Source: JANMDR01 sp031376425 (GTDB taxonomy: Bacteria > Pseudomonadota > Gammaproteobacteria > Burkholderiales > Usitatibacteraceae). From it: a DNA stretch of 15,701 nt. The translations under genes and the position numbers were made by a program. Shown piece by piece: positions 7,581-15,584 of this stretch (position 1 is the first letter of the stretch; every line of letters starts with the position of its first letter). The notes under the pieces are model-generated. The model searched no databases. It saw only the letters and a list, made by a program, of their open reading frames with translations, and had not been told where the DNA came from. The DNA lies in the NCBI GenBank assembly GCA_031376425.1, contig JANMDR010000170.1, forward strand, positions 1 through 15,701, in the 5' to 3' direction.

Positions 7581-7758
7581 ATTTGATGCCGCACTTGAGT
7601 ATGTAGTCAAGGCTAAAGCAGCGTGGCGTAAGCAGGCGCAATCGTTGACGTGGGAAGAAAAGGTCGCGTCCATTGAGCGTATGTGGGTGCGCGATGCTGA
7701 GTTAAAGCGCATACGCGAAATGAACATGGTTAACCGTATCAAGGCAAAAGGTAAATAG
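7561..7758 (+). CDS. Small charged protein paired with the nucleotidyltransferase
   Basis: This 65-residue protein of unknown family starts at ATG 7561, with GGGAG (7552-7556) just upstream inside the preceding gene. An upstream in-frame start at 7522 lacks such a site. It is rich in Lys, Arg, Glu and Ala and should be almost all alpha-helical. Conspicuous segments are AAWRKQAQSLTWEEKVASI and RDAELKRIREM. No HTH, signal peptide or membrane segment is visible. The 20-bp overlap with the nucleotidyltransferase gene and the 2-bp gap to sdhE suggest coupled translation of all three. By position and size it could be an antitoxin or binding partner of the nucleotidyltransferase; this is inference from context only. 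Confidence 0.7.
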   Translation: MSVDTAKFDAALEYVVKAKAAWRKQAQSLTWEEKVASIERMWVRDAELKRIREMNMVNRIKAKGK

Positions 7759-7760
7759 CG

Positions 7761-8027
7761 GTGGATGATCGAATTTATGACCGTATTCGTTGGCACGCGC
7801 GGCGCGGTTTATTGGAAAATGATATTTTGCTGGGACGTTTTTTTGATTTGGAATTAATGGCTTTAGCGCCTGATGAATTACAACAGCTTGATTTGTTGCT
7901 GGCATTAGGCGACAACGAACTACTGGAAATATTGATGGGAAGAAAAAAATGCGCATCAACTGCGCTGCAACCGATAGCAGATAGAATAGTGGCAGCTTCA
8001 GCGGGAAAACTAAACACCTACGGCTAA
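7761..8027 (+). CDS. sdhE: FAD assembly factor SdhE
   Basis: This small soluble protein (88 residues) promotes covalent flavin attachment to SdhA. The signature RGxxE motif is present as Arg15-Gly16-Leu17-Leu18-Glu19 within RIRWHARRGLLENDILLGRF, followed by LTPDE-like LAPDELQQLDLLLALGDNELLEILMG, typical of the family. The start is GTG 7761, preceded by AAAGG (7747-7751); no in-frame ATG lies near. It starts 2 bp after the stop of the 65-aa gene, so its translation probably depends on reading that gene. Normally sdhE follows sdhB directly; here about 770 bp with two other genes and a terminator-like hairpin lie between. Confidence 0.92.
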   Translation: MDDRIYDRIRWHARRGLLENDILLGRFFDLELMALAPDELQQLDLLLALGDNELLEILMGRKKCASTALQPIADRIVAASAGKLNTYG

Positions 8028-8115
8028 GCAAATAAATCCGCACTAAATATAGAACGACCCGCCAAAAATTGGCAATTTTATCGAATCACATTACGAAAAA
8101 AATCTGGAGAATTCA

Positions 8116-9417
8116 ATGAGCGCGATGATTGAAAAAGGTAAAGCTACGCTGTCCTATGGTGATGGAAAATCGATTGAAATGCCGATTTATAGCGGCTCTA
8201 TAGGCCCTGATGTAATCGATATCCGTAAGCTCTATGGTCAGACAGGTATGTTTACCTATGATCCGGGTTTTCTCTCCACAGCATCATGCAATTCATCAAT
8301 TACCTATATTGATGGCGATAAGGGTGAACTGCTCTATCGCGGCTACCCTATTGAGCAATTAGCTAATAAATGCGACTTTTTAGAAGTTTGCTATCTCTTG
8401 CTCAAGGGCGAACTTCCCAACCCAGAACAGAAAACTGACTTTAATAATAAAGTCACCATGCATACGATGGTGAACGAGCAGATGCAGTTTTTTATGCGCG
8501 GCTTCCGTCGCGATGCCCATCCCATGGCAGTCATGACTGGCATGGTGGGTGCATTGTCAGCCTTCTACCCTGATTCGATTAATTTGCATGATGCTGCGCA
8601 ACGCGAGATTTCGGCGATTCGCCTCATTGCCAAAATGCCCACGTTGGTATCAATGGCTTATAAATATACGGTAGGTCAACCCTATATTTACCCAAAAAAT
8701 GATCTTTCCTATACTCAAAACTTTATGCGCATGATGTTCAGCAATCCATGCGAAGAATATAAAGTGAATGACGTGCTGGTGCGCGCATTAGACCGTATTT
8801 TTATTTTGCATGCGGATCATGAGCAAAATGCATCAACCTCCACTGTACGCATGTGCGCAAGTTCTGGCACCAATCCATTTGCGGCTATTGCAGCGGGTGT
8901 CGCCTGTTTATGGGGGCCTGCACACGGTGGTGCGAATGAAGCGGCGTTAAATATGCTTTACGATATTCAGAAAAATGGTGGCGAAGCCAAAATTGGCGAT
9001 TTCATCACACAGGTAAAAGATAAGAGCTCCAATGTGCGGCTAATGGGTTTTGGTCATCGCGTATATAAAAATCATGATCCACGCGCGACCTTAATGCGTG
9101 AAACTTGCCATGAAGTGCTGAATGAGCTTGGCTTGCAGAATGATCCTTTGTTTAAAATTGCGATGTCGCTCGAAAAAATTGCTTTGGAAGATGATTACTT
9201 TATCTCCCGCAAGCTTTATCCAAACGTAGACTTTTATTCCGGTATTGTGCAAAAAGCATTAGGCATTCCGGTGCCTTTGTTTACAGCTATTTTTGCACTC
9301 GCCAGAACCGTAGGCTGGATTGCACAATTAAATGAAATGATTGCCGATCCAGAATATAAAATTGGTCGCCCACGCCAGCTTTATGCGGGTTCAGTGCGTC
9401 GGGATATTACGCGATAA
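8116..9417 (+). CDS. gltA: Citrate synthase, type I
   Basis: This enzyme condenses acetyl-CoA and oxaloacetate to citrate at the TCA-cycle entry. The 433 residues fit the hexameric, NADH-sensitive Gram-negative type in length and in the N-terminal beta-rich domain (residues about 8-60). Catalytic residues are His270 (GPAHGGANEA), His314 (GFGHRVYKNHDPRA) and Asp372 (NVDFYSGI). HADHEQNASTSTVR is also present. GGAGA (8106-8110) precedes the ATG. The 88-bp gap after sdhE contains a short hairpin GCCAA/TTGGC (8061-8073) too small to call a terminator, and no convincing promoter. sucA follows after 148 bp with no terminator. Confidence 0.97.
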   Translation: MSAMIEKGKATLSYGDGKSIEMPIYSGSIGPDVIDIRKLYGQTGMFTYDPGFLSTASCNSSITYIDGDKGELLYRGYPIEQLANKCDFLEVCYLLLKGELPNPEQKTDFNNKVTMHTMVNEQMQFFMRGFRRDAHPMAVMTGMVGALSAFYPDSINLHDAAQREISAIRLIAKMPTLVSMAYKYTVGQPYIYPKNDLSYTQNFMRMMFSNPCEEYKVNDVLVRALDRIFILHADHEQNASTSTVRMCASSGTNPFAAIAAGVACLWGPAHGGANEAALNMLYDIQKNGGEAKIGDFITQVKDKSSNVRLMGFGHRVYKNHDPRATLMRETCHEVLNELGLQNDPLFKIAMSLEKIALEDDYFISRKLYPNVDFYSGIVQKALGIPVPLFTAIFALARTVGWIAQLNEMIADPEYKIGRPRQLYAGSVRRDITR

Positions 9418-9565
9418 ATTACTGCTTAATTCTAGTAATTAACCCCTGTAAATGCCCTACGACCCGAAGGTAGCCCACTTGCGGGGAAATAGGGAATCTA
9501 TAGGCGGCGATAAAAAGTTAGATTCAAAAAAATCGTAGCCGAATTGGCTCGGAGGAAACCTAAAA

Positions 9566-12430
9566 ATGATGCGTGAATATCAAGAGTCGTCTTTATTTAA
9601 TGGTGCCAACGCACCCTATATTGAAGAACTATACGAGCAGTTTTTAGCTGACCCTACTTCTGTGCCAGAGCAATGGCGTAGCCAGTTTGAGGCACTGCCC
9701 AATGTAGCTGGTAATGCTAATAAAGACGTGGCGCATAGCCCCGTCATTGCCGCATTCGAGGCGCAGGCTAAGCAAGGTAGTACGCGTATTGCCTACGTCA
9801 ACGTAGGTGGCAGTGATTCCGGCGATAGCAAAAAATCATTTCGGGTTTTGCAATACATTCGCGCCCATCGCGTATTGGGTGCGCGGCACTCGAATCTTGA
9901 TCCACTAAAACGCATGGATAAATTGCCGGTACCAGAATTGGAACTGAGCTTTTACGGTTTAACGGATGCGGATTTAAATCTTGAATTTGGTATCGGTTCT
10001 TGGCAAGGCAAAATCAATGGTAGCGCTGATAAAGCCACGCTTGCAGAAATTATAAAAGCAGTAAAACGTACTTATTGCGGTGATGTTGGTGTTGAGTATA
10101 TGTATATCAGTTCCACCGAGCAAAAGCGCTGGATTCAGGGCAAGTTTGAAGCTATCCAATCGCAGCCGGCATTGAGCAAAGAAGAAAAACACTTTATTTT
10201 AGATCGCTTAACGGCAGCCGAAACACTTGAGCGTTATCTGCACACCCGTTATGTGGGGCAAAAGCGCTTCTCACTTGAGGGCGGTGAAACGCTGATTCCA
10301 TTGGTCGATGAACTCATCGCTAACTCTGGCGCGCATGGTACCAAAGAAGTGGTTGTGGCGATGGCGCATCGTGGCCGCTTAAATATTTTGGTGAATAGCC
10401 TAGGTAAAATTCCCGCTGATTTATTCGCGGAATTTGAAGGTAAACATGCTGATAACGATCATGGCTCAGGTGACGTTAAGTACCATCAGGGCTTCTCATC
10501 CGATATTCAAACCGCTGGTGGTGCTGTACATTTAACGTTGGCGTTTAATCCATCGCATTTAGAAATTGTTAGCCCAGTAGTAGAGGGTTCTGTGCGCGCG
10601 CGGCAGCGTCGTCGCGGTGACATGACTGGCAATGAAGTGCTGCCAATTGTTATTCACGGTGATGCTGCCTTTGCGGGGCAGGGCGTGGTGATGGAAACCA
10701 TGGCGCTATCGCAGACGCGCGGCTATAAAACTGGCGGTACGATTCACATTGTGGTGAATAACCAAGTAGGGTTCACCACCTCTGATACACGCGATACCCG
10801 TTCATCGCTTTACTGCACCGATATTGCCAAAATGATTGAAGCACCGGTGTTCCACGTGAATGCGGATTCGCCAGAGGCCGTTATCGCCGTCACTCGCATT
10901 GCGCTGGAATATCGCATCAAATTTAATAAAGATATCGTTATCGATATGGTTTGCTTCCGCAAACTTGGTCATAACGAGCAGGACGAACCGTTTGTAACGC
11001 AACCATTGATGTACAAGAAAATTGCCCAGCATCCTGGTACACGCAGATTGTACGCTGACAAATTAGTGGCAGAAGGCATCATTAGCGCTACCCACGGTGA
11101 CGAGTTGGTCACCAATATCCGCGCACGTTTAGATGCTGGAAAAAGCACCAACACTAAAATCTTGTACGGCTTAAAACCGACCTTGGCGGTGGATTGGGCA
11201 CCGTATTTGGGCGTGGATTGGCGCGCACCGGCGGACACTTCCTTGCCGATGGCGGAGTTGCAGCGCTTAAGTGCGCGGCTCACGCAAATTCCATCTGATT
11301 TTAAAGCGCATATGTCGGTGGATAAATTGCTCGAAACGCGCCGTAAAATGGGCGTAGGTGAGCTACCGCTCGATTGGGGTATGGCAGAGAACTTAGCTTA
11401 TGCTTCATTGGTTTCAATTGGCACGCCAGTGCGCTTGAGCGGTCAAGATTGTGGTCGCGGCACGTTTGCGCATCGTCATGCGGTATTGCATGATCAAAAT
11501 CGCGAAAAATGGGATTCCGGTATTTATTTACCGCTACAAAATATTCAAGAAAAGCAGGGTACATTTACCGTTATTGATTCCTTACTTTCCGAAGAAGCGG
11601 TGCTGGCGTTCGAATATGGATATGCCACTGCGCAGCCATTTGAGTTGGTAATATGGGAAGCGCAGTTTGGTGACTTCGCTAACGGTGCGCAGGTAGTTAT
11701 TGATCAATTTATTGCCAGTGGCGAAACCAAATGGGCGCGCTTGTGCGGTCTGTGTATGTTCCTGCCGCATGGCTACGAAGGTCAGGGGCCGGAGCACTCA
11801 TCGGCACGGCTAGAGCGCTTCTTGCAGCTTTGTGCTGAGCACAATATTCAAGTGGTGGTGCCGTCTACAGCGGCGCAACTATTCCACATGATCCGCCGCC
11901 AATCAATTCGCAAAATGCGTAAGCCTTTGATTGTGATGATGCCGAAGAGCTTGCTGCGCAAGAAAGAAGCAATGTCGAGCTTGGAAGATCTTTCTAAAGG
12001 CAAGTTTGAAGTGGTCATTGGTGAGACTGAAAAAATTGCAGCAAAGAAGGTTAATCGCGTAGTGGTGTGTTCGGGTAAGGTTTATTACGATTTAGTGGCT
12101 GAGCGCCAAAAGCGTGAAATTGATAATATTGCGGTGATTCGTATCGAGCAGCTTTATCCCTTCCCGCATGAAGAATTTGCCGCACAATTGGCGCATTATC
12201 CAAATGCAAAGAGTATCGTTTGGGCGCAAGAAGAGCCGGGTAATCAGGGCGCATGGCACCGCATTCAGCACTATTTAATGCGTAATATGACTGCTGATCA
12301 CACCTTGTCTTATGCGGGTCGTCCGTCATCGGCATCGCCAGCGGTTGGTTATTTAGCTAAACACAATGAACAGCAAAAAGAGCTCGTGAATGCGGCGTTG
12401 TCGTGGGCTGTGGCCGAAGTAAAAAAGTAA
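9566..12430 (+). CDS. sucA: 2-oxoglutarate dehydrogenase E1 component
   Basis: This thiamine-diphosphate enzyme decarboxylates 2-oxoglutarate and passes the succinyl group to the lipoyl arm of SucB. It has 954 residues, a full-length E1o. The N-terminal E2-binding segment (YIEELYEQFLADPTSVPEQW) is typical. Active-site histidines are visible at His268 (MAHRGRLN), His307 (KYHQGFSSD) and His322 (AVHLTLAF). The ThDP/metal motif begins at Gly365-Asp366 (HGDAAFAGQG) and ends at Asn399 (NNQVGFTT). The C-terminal half has LLSEEAVLAFEYGYA, GPEHSSARLERFLQL and WAQEEPGNQGAW. The start has two ATGs (9566, 9569) after GGAGG (9551-9555); the first has the better spacing. The 148-bp upstream gap has CCCC/GGGG and CTAC/GTAG complementarity that may fold, but no recognised riboswitch. 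In Betaproteobacteria it is also named odhA. Confidence 0.98.
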   Translation: MMREYQESSLFNGANAPYIEELYEQFLADPTSVPEQWRSQFEALPNVAGNANKDVAHSPVIAAFEAQAKQGSTRIAYVNVGGSDSGDSKKSFRVLQYIRAHRVLGARHSNLDPLKRMDKLPVPELELSFYGLTDADLNLEFGIGSWQGKINGSADKATLAEIIKAVKRTYCGDVGVEYMYISSTEQKRWIQGKFEAIQSQPALSKEEKHFILDRLTAAETLERYLHTRYVGQKRFSLEGGETLIPLVDELIANSGAHGTKEVVVAMAHRGRLNILVNSLGKIPADLFAEFEGKHADNDHGSGDVKYHQGFSSDIQTAGGAVHLTLAFNPSHLEIVSPVVEGSVRARQRRRGDMTGNEVLPIVIHGDAAFAGQGVVMETMALSQTRGYKTGGTIHIVVNNQVGFTTSDTRDTRSSLYCTDIAKMIEAPVFHVNADSPEAVIAVTRIALEYRIKFNKDIVIDMVCFRKLGHNEQDEPFVTQPLMYKKIAQHPGTRRLYADKLVAEGIISATHGDELVTNIRARLDAGKSTNTKILYGLKPTLAVDWAPYLGVDWRAPADTSLPMAELQRLSARLTQIPSDFKAHMSVDKLLETRRKMGVGELPLDWGMAENLAYASLVSIGTPVRLSGQDCGRGTFAHRHAVLHDQNREKWDSGIYLPLQNIQEKQGTFTVIDSLLSEEAVLAFEYGYATAQPFELVIWEAQFGDFANGAQVVIDQFIASGETKWARLCGLCMFLPHGYEGQGPEHSSARLERFLQLCAEHNIQVVVPSTAAQLFHMIRRQSIRKMRKPLIVMMPKSLLRKKEAMSSLEDLSKGKFEVVIGETEKIAAKKVNRVVVCSGKVYYDLVAERQKREIDNIAVIRIEQLYPFPHEEFAAQLAHYPNAKSIVWAQEEPGNQGAWHRIQHYLMRNMTADHTLSYAGRPSSASPAVGYLAKHNEQQKELVNAALSWAVAEVKK

Positions 12431-12495
12431 GATTCGTTTAAAATAATGCGGTATCACTGCGCAGTGTCGTCATTCAAATTTTCGAAGGAAAAAAT

Positions 12496-13746
12496 ATGCT
12501 CATCGAGGTAAAAGTCCCCCAGCTTTCTGAATCAGTCGCCGAAGCTACATTGGTTTCTTGGCATAAGCGCGAAGGCCAAGCTGTTAAGCGTGACGAAAAT
12601 TTGATCGATATCGAAACTGATAAAGTGGTGATGGAGCTTCCGGCACCGGCTGATGGCGTAATCACTAAAATTCTTAAAGCCGACAAGGGCTTGGTAGTCA
12701 GTGGCGAAATCATTGCGATGATTGATACTGAAGGCAAAGCGGCTGATGCGCCCGCTACTGCCGCCGCAGTCGCGCCTGCTGTTGCCGCCCCTACCGCTGT
12801 TGCCACCCCCCCTGCCGCCGCCAGTGCTGCTGCCATGAGCCCAGCCGCTGCCAAAATTGCTGCTGAAACCGGTGTTAGCGCCGCCGATGTCGCTGGAACT
12901 GGTCGTGGTGGTCGTATTACGAAAGAAGATGTGGTTGCTAAAGCAGCTGCACCTGCCACCGTACCTGCCACCGTACCTGCCACTGTACCTGCTGCTGCAC
13001 CAAAACCTGCAGTTGCGGCACCTGCTGTAGCGCTTAACCTCGGTGCGCGCCCGGAGCAACGTGTACCAATGTCGCGCTTACGCGCACGGGTAGCAGAGCG
13101 CTTATTGCAGTCGCAATCCACCAATGCCATTTTGACGACATTCAATGAAGTTAATATGGCGCCAGTAATTGATTTGCGCAATAAGTACAAAGAAAAGTTT
13201 GAGAAAGAGCACGGCGTAAAGCTTGGCTTTATGTCCTTCTTCGTTAAGGCAGCAGTACATGGTTTAAAGAAGTTTCCAGTCGTAAACGCCAGCGTTGATG
13301 GCACAGACATCGTATATCACGGTTACTATGATATTGGTATTGCCGTAGGAACGGATCGCGGCTTGGTTGTGCCGGTTTTGCGTGATGTTGATCAAATGTC
13401 GATTGCCGATATTGAAAAGAAAATTGCTGAGTTTGGTCAAAAAGCGAAGGACGGTAAGCTCACTATTCAAGACCTCACCGGCGGCACGTTCTCTATTTCT
13501 AACGGCGGTGTATTTGGCTCTATGCTCTCCACCCCAATCATTAACCCGCCACAATCGGCAATTTTGGGTGTGCACGCGACCAAAGAACGCGCGGTGGTTG
13601 AAAACGGTCAAATCGTTATTCGCCCAATGAACTATCTCGCGATGAGCTACGATCATCGGATTATCGATGGCCGCGAAGCAGTGTTGTCATTGGTGGCAAT
13701 GAAGGAAGCACTTGAAGATCCAAGCCGTTTATTGCTAGATATTTGA
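12496..13746 (+). CDS. sucB: 2-oxoglutarate dehydrogenase E2, dihydrolipoyl succinyltransferase
   Basis: This is the core of the 2-oxoglutarate dehydrogenase complex, transferring succinyl groups from E1 via lipoate to CoA. Its 416 residues hold one lipoyl domain (1-77) with Lys43 in ETDKVVMEL as lipoylation site. Next is an Ala/Pro-rich linker (82-114), then the E1/E3-binding domain (about 115-150, with GTGRGGRITKEDV), then a second linker (150-180) with a PATV repeat. The catalytic domain (about 188-416) ends with SYDHRIIDG; His387 and Asp391 are the active-site pair. AAGGA (12485-12489) precedes the ATG. The gap to sucA is 65 bp. A terminator-like hairpin lies 43 bp after the stop, inside the next gene. 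A long open frame on the opposite strand is a by-product of the Ala-rich linkers. Confidence 0.98.
   Translation: MLIEVKVPQLSESVAEATLVSWHKREGQAVKRDENLIDIETDKVVMELPAPADGVITKILKADKGLVVSGEIIAMIDTEGKAADAPATAAAVAPAVAAPTAVATPPAAASAAAMSPAAAKIAAETGVSAADVAGTGRGGRITKEDVVAKAAAPATVPATVPATVPAAAPKPAVAAPAVALNLGARPEQRVPMSRLRARVAERLLQSQSTNAILTTFNEVNMAPVIDLRNKYKEKFEKEHGVKLGFMSFFVKAAVHGLKKFPVVNASVDGTDIVYHGYYDIGIAVGTDRGLVVPVLRDVDQMSIADIEKKIAEFGQKAKDGKLTIQDLTGGTFSISNGGVFGSMLSTPIINPPQSAILGVHATKERAVVENGQIVIRPMNYLAMSYDHRIIDGREAVLSLVAMKEALEDPSRLLLDI
12952..12987 (+). repeat. Three tandem 12-bp repeats in the sucB linker
   Basis: The unit CCTGCCACCGTA occurs three times in a row; the third copy has one C-to-T change. 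Each unit encodes Pro-Ala-Thr-Val, extending the flexible linker between the E3-binding and catalytic domains at residues 153-164. Copies differing by whole 12-bp units would keep frame. Confidence 0.9.
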
Positions 13747-13771
13747 GTTAGGTCATAAACTATAAGGGCGC

Positions 13772-14059
13772 ATGGCAAAGTTAAAATTTAAGCCTGCTGG
13801 TTTGCTCAAGCAGGCTTTATTTTTCCTCGCAGGTGCCCTATTAACAGGGTTAGGCGCGGTATTCGCAGATCGATTTTTACAGCACTTTATACCGCGAAAT
13901 TTTGCTGCAGCAATTGGTGTGGGTATCGCAATTTTTGTATCTTTATCGGTGCTAAAATTTTTTAAACATCCGCCATTTTGGATGAAGCGTACGTCCCCAA
14001 TTTTGATTGGTTTTTGCGCGGGGCTTGGGGTTTACGTATCGCGCGTGTGGTTGCATTAG
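13772..14059 (+). CDS. Small membrane protein of unknown function between sucB and lpdA
   Basis: This 95-residue protein has three likely transmembrane segments at about 14-32, 43-63 and 74-93, with a basic N-terminus (MAKLKFKPAG) and a positively charged loop (KFFKHPPFWMKR). No family is recognised and no catalytic motif is visible. AAGGG (13764-13768) lies closely upstream of ATG 13772. The gene starts 25 bp after sucB and ends 35 bp before lpdA, so it is presumably cotranscribed with the E2 and E3 genes. A terminator-like hairpin overlaps codons 7-16, so the gene's translation could affect read-through to lpdA. Codon use does not look foreign. That it is a real gene rests on the coherent membrane topology and the ribosome site. 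Confidence 0.65.
   Translation: MAKLKFKPAGLLKQALFFLAGALLTGLGAVFADRFLQHFIPRNFAAAIGVGIAIFVSLSVLKFFKHPPFWMKRTSPILIGFCAGLGVYVSRVWLH
13790..13825 (+). terminator. Terminator-like hairpin downstream of sucB, inside the next coding region
   Basis: A perfect 9-bp stem, AAGCCTGCT (13790-13798) with AGCAGGCTT (13809-13817), has a 10-nt loop and is followed by TATTTTTCC. It starts 43 bp after the sucB stop and 18 bp into the small membrane protein gene. It has the form of an intrinsic terminator or attenuator between the E2 and E3 genes. Confidence 0.55.
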
Positions 14060-14094
14060 GTTTTTATTCCTTCATTTTTAAGTTAGAGAAAATT

Positions 14095-15525
14095 ATGTCA
14101 AAGCAATTTGATGTCGTCGTTATCGGTGCCGGGCCAGGTGGTTATATTGCCGCTATTCGTGCGGCGCAATTGGGGATGAGCGTGGCCTGTATTGAAGGCT
14201 GGAAGAACCCCAAAGGCGAAATGGCATTGGGCGGCACGTGCCTAAATGTGGGCTGTATTCCATCAAAAGCGCTGCTGCAATCTAGCGAAAATTTAGAGCA
14301 GCTTGAGCATCATTTTGTGGATCACGGCATTACCGCTAGCGGCATTAAAGTAGACGTGCCAAAAATGCAGGCGCGTAAAGACGGTATCGTTGCCAAGATG
14401 ACTAAAGGTATTGAGTTTTTGTTTCGCAAAAATAAAGTAACTTGGTTAAAGGGCTTTGGTAAATTTATTTCGGCTGGTGATGTGTACACCATTGAAGTTA
14501 GCAATGGCACCGCCAAAGAAACGGTCACCGCCAGAAGCGTAATTATTGCTACGGGTTCTAAGGCGCGGCATTTACCAAATATTCCGGTGGATAACATCAC
14601 CATTTGCGATAACGAAGGCGCGCTCATGTTCGGCGCAGCACCGAAGAAATTGGGTGTGATTGGCGCGGGTGTAATTGGGCTTGAACTTGGCAGTGTATGG
14701 CGGCGCTTGGGTGCGGAAGTCACGGTACTGGAAGCCATGCCTACTTTTCTAGCAGCCACGGACGACGCAATTCAAAAAGAAGCCTGGAAAGTGTTTACCA
14801 AAGAGCAGGGCATGAATATTAAGCTCGGCGTAAAAATTGGTAAAGTAGCTCAAAACAAATCTGGTGTTAGCATTGAATACACAGACGATAAAGGCTTGGC
14901 GCAAAAGTACGATTGCGATAAGTTGATCGTATCTGTGGGTCGCGTACCAAATACAGATGGCTTAGGCGCTGAAAACGTGGGCTTAAAACTTACCGACCGT
15001 GGCATGATTGAAGCTGATGATCATTGTCGTACTAACCTAGCACGGGTTTATGCCATCGGCGACGTCATTCGCGGCCCTATGCTGGCGCATAAAGCAGAGG
15101 ATGAGGGTGTGGCTGTTGCGGAAATGTTAGCGGGTCAAAAACCGCATATTAACTATGATTGTATTCCGTGGATTATTTATACATCTCCTGAAATTGCGTG
15201 GGCTGGTAAAACTGAGCAGCAATGTGCTGCTGAAGGTATTGCCGTTAAAACTGGATCATTCCCGTTTGCCGCCAATGGCCGTGCCTTGGGTATGGGCGCT
15301 GCCAACGGCTTTGTGAAGATGATTGCGGATGCTAAAACTGATCGCGTTTTGGGCTGTCATATTATTCATGCACATGCCTCAGAGTTGATTTCTGAAGTGG
15401 TGGTGGCTATGGAATTCCACGCCGCTAGTGAGGATATTGCGCGGATTGTGCATGGACATCCAACATTATCCGAAGCTGTGCGTGAAGCGGCATTAGCGGT
15501 GGACAAACGTACGTTGAATATGTAA
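14095..15525 (+). CDS. lpdA: Dihydrolipoyl dehydrogenase (E3)
   Basis: This flavoprotein reoxidises the lipoyl groups of SucB using NAD+. The start is taken at ATG 14095, giving 476 residues that begin MSKQFDVVVIGAGPGGY. A longer in-frame extension from 13978 only covers the end of the previous gene and is rejected. The FAD-binding motif GAGPGGY is at 11-17. The redox-active disulfide is Cys49/Cys54 in GGTCLNVGCIPSK. The NAD domain carries GVIGAGVIGLELGSVW. The interface catalytic pair is His455 and Glu460 in HGHPTLSEAV. A weak site GAGA (14086-14089) precedes the ATG. In this position it serves the 2-oxoglutarate dehydrogenase complex; it may also serve others, as E3 is often shared. Confidence 0.97.
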   Translation: MSKQFDVVVIGAGPGGYIAAIRAAQLGMSVACIEGWKNPKGEMALGGTCLNVGCIPSKALLQSSENLEQLEHHFVDHGITASGIKVDVPKMQARKDGIVAKMTKGIEFLFRKNKVTWLKGFGKFISAGDVYTIEVSNGTAKETVTARSVIIATGSKARHLPNIPVDNITICDNEGALMFGAAPKKLGVIGAGVIGLELGSVWRRLGAEVTVLEAMPTFLAATDDAIQKEAWKVFTKEQGMNIKLGVKIGKVAQNKSGVSIEYTDDKGLAQKYDCDKLIVSVGRVPNTDGLGAENVGLKLTDRGMIEADDHCRTNLARVYAIGDVIRGPMLAHKAEDEGVAVAEMLAGQKPHINYDCIPWIIYTSPEIAWAGKTEQQCAAEGIAVKTGSFPFAANGRALGMGAANGFVKMIADAKTDRVLGCHIIHAHASELISEVVVAMEFHAASEDIARIVHGHPTLSEAVREAALAVDKRTLNM

Positions 15526-15584
15526 TTTGCTGCTATTTATCCTGCAAAAACTAACTCCACAAAACCAAGGCATCGGAACTAACT

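Noticed and set aside
7074..7758. Nucleotidyltransferase pair as a transposon- or integron-borne insertion.
   Set aside because: No flanking inverted repeats, target duplications, integrase or attC-like sites are visible around it.
7764..7778. A 15-nt sequence at the sdhE start identical to one inside sdhA at 5744-5758, considered as a possible recombination scar.
   Set aside because: Both copies are in normal coding sequence of different frames or contexts, and one such match by chance is not very improbable.
8061..8080. Short hairpin GCCAA/TTGGC between sdhE and gltA followed by AATTTTA.
   Set aside because: The 5-bp stem is too short and the T-tract too weak to call a terminator.
12455..12466. 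12-nt perfect palindrome CACTGCGCAGTG between sucA and sucB.
   Set aside because: About four 12-nt palindromes are expected by chance in a window this size, and it matches no operator I know.
12474..13310. A 278-codon open frame on the minus strand across sucB.
   Set aside because: It is the mirror of the Ala/Pro-rich sucB coding sequence, is low-complexity, and sucB is certain on the plus strand.
13978..14094. N-terminal extension of lpdA by 39 residues.
   Set aside because: It overlaps the end of the small membrane gene, has no ribosome site, and the FAD motif is at the normal distance from ATG 14095.
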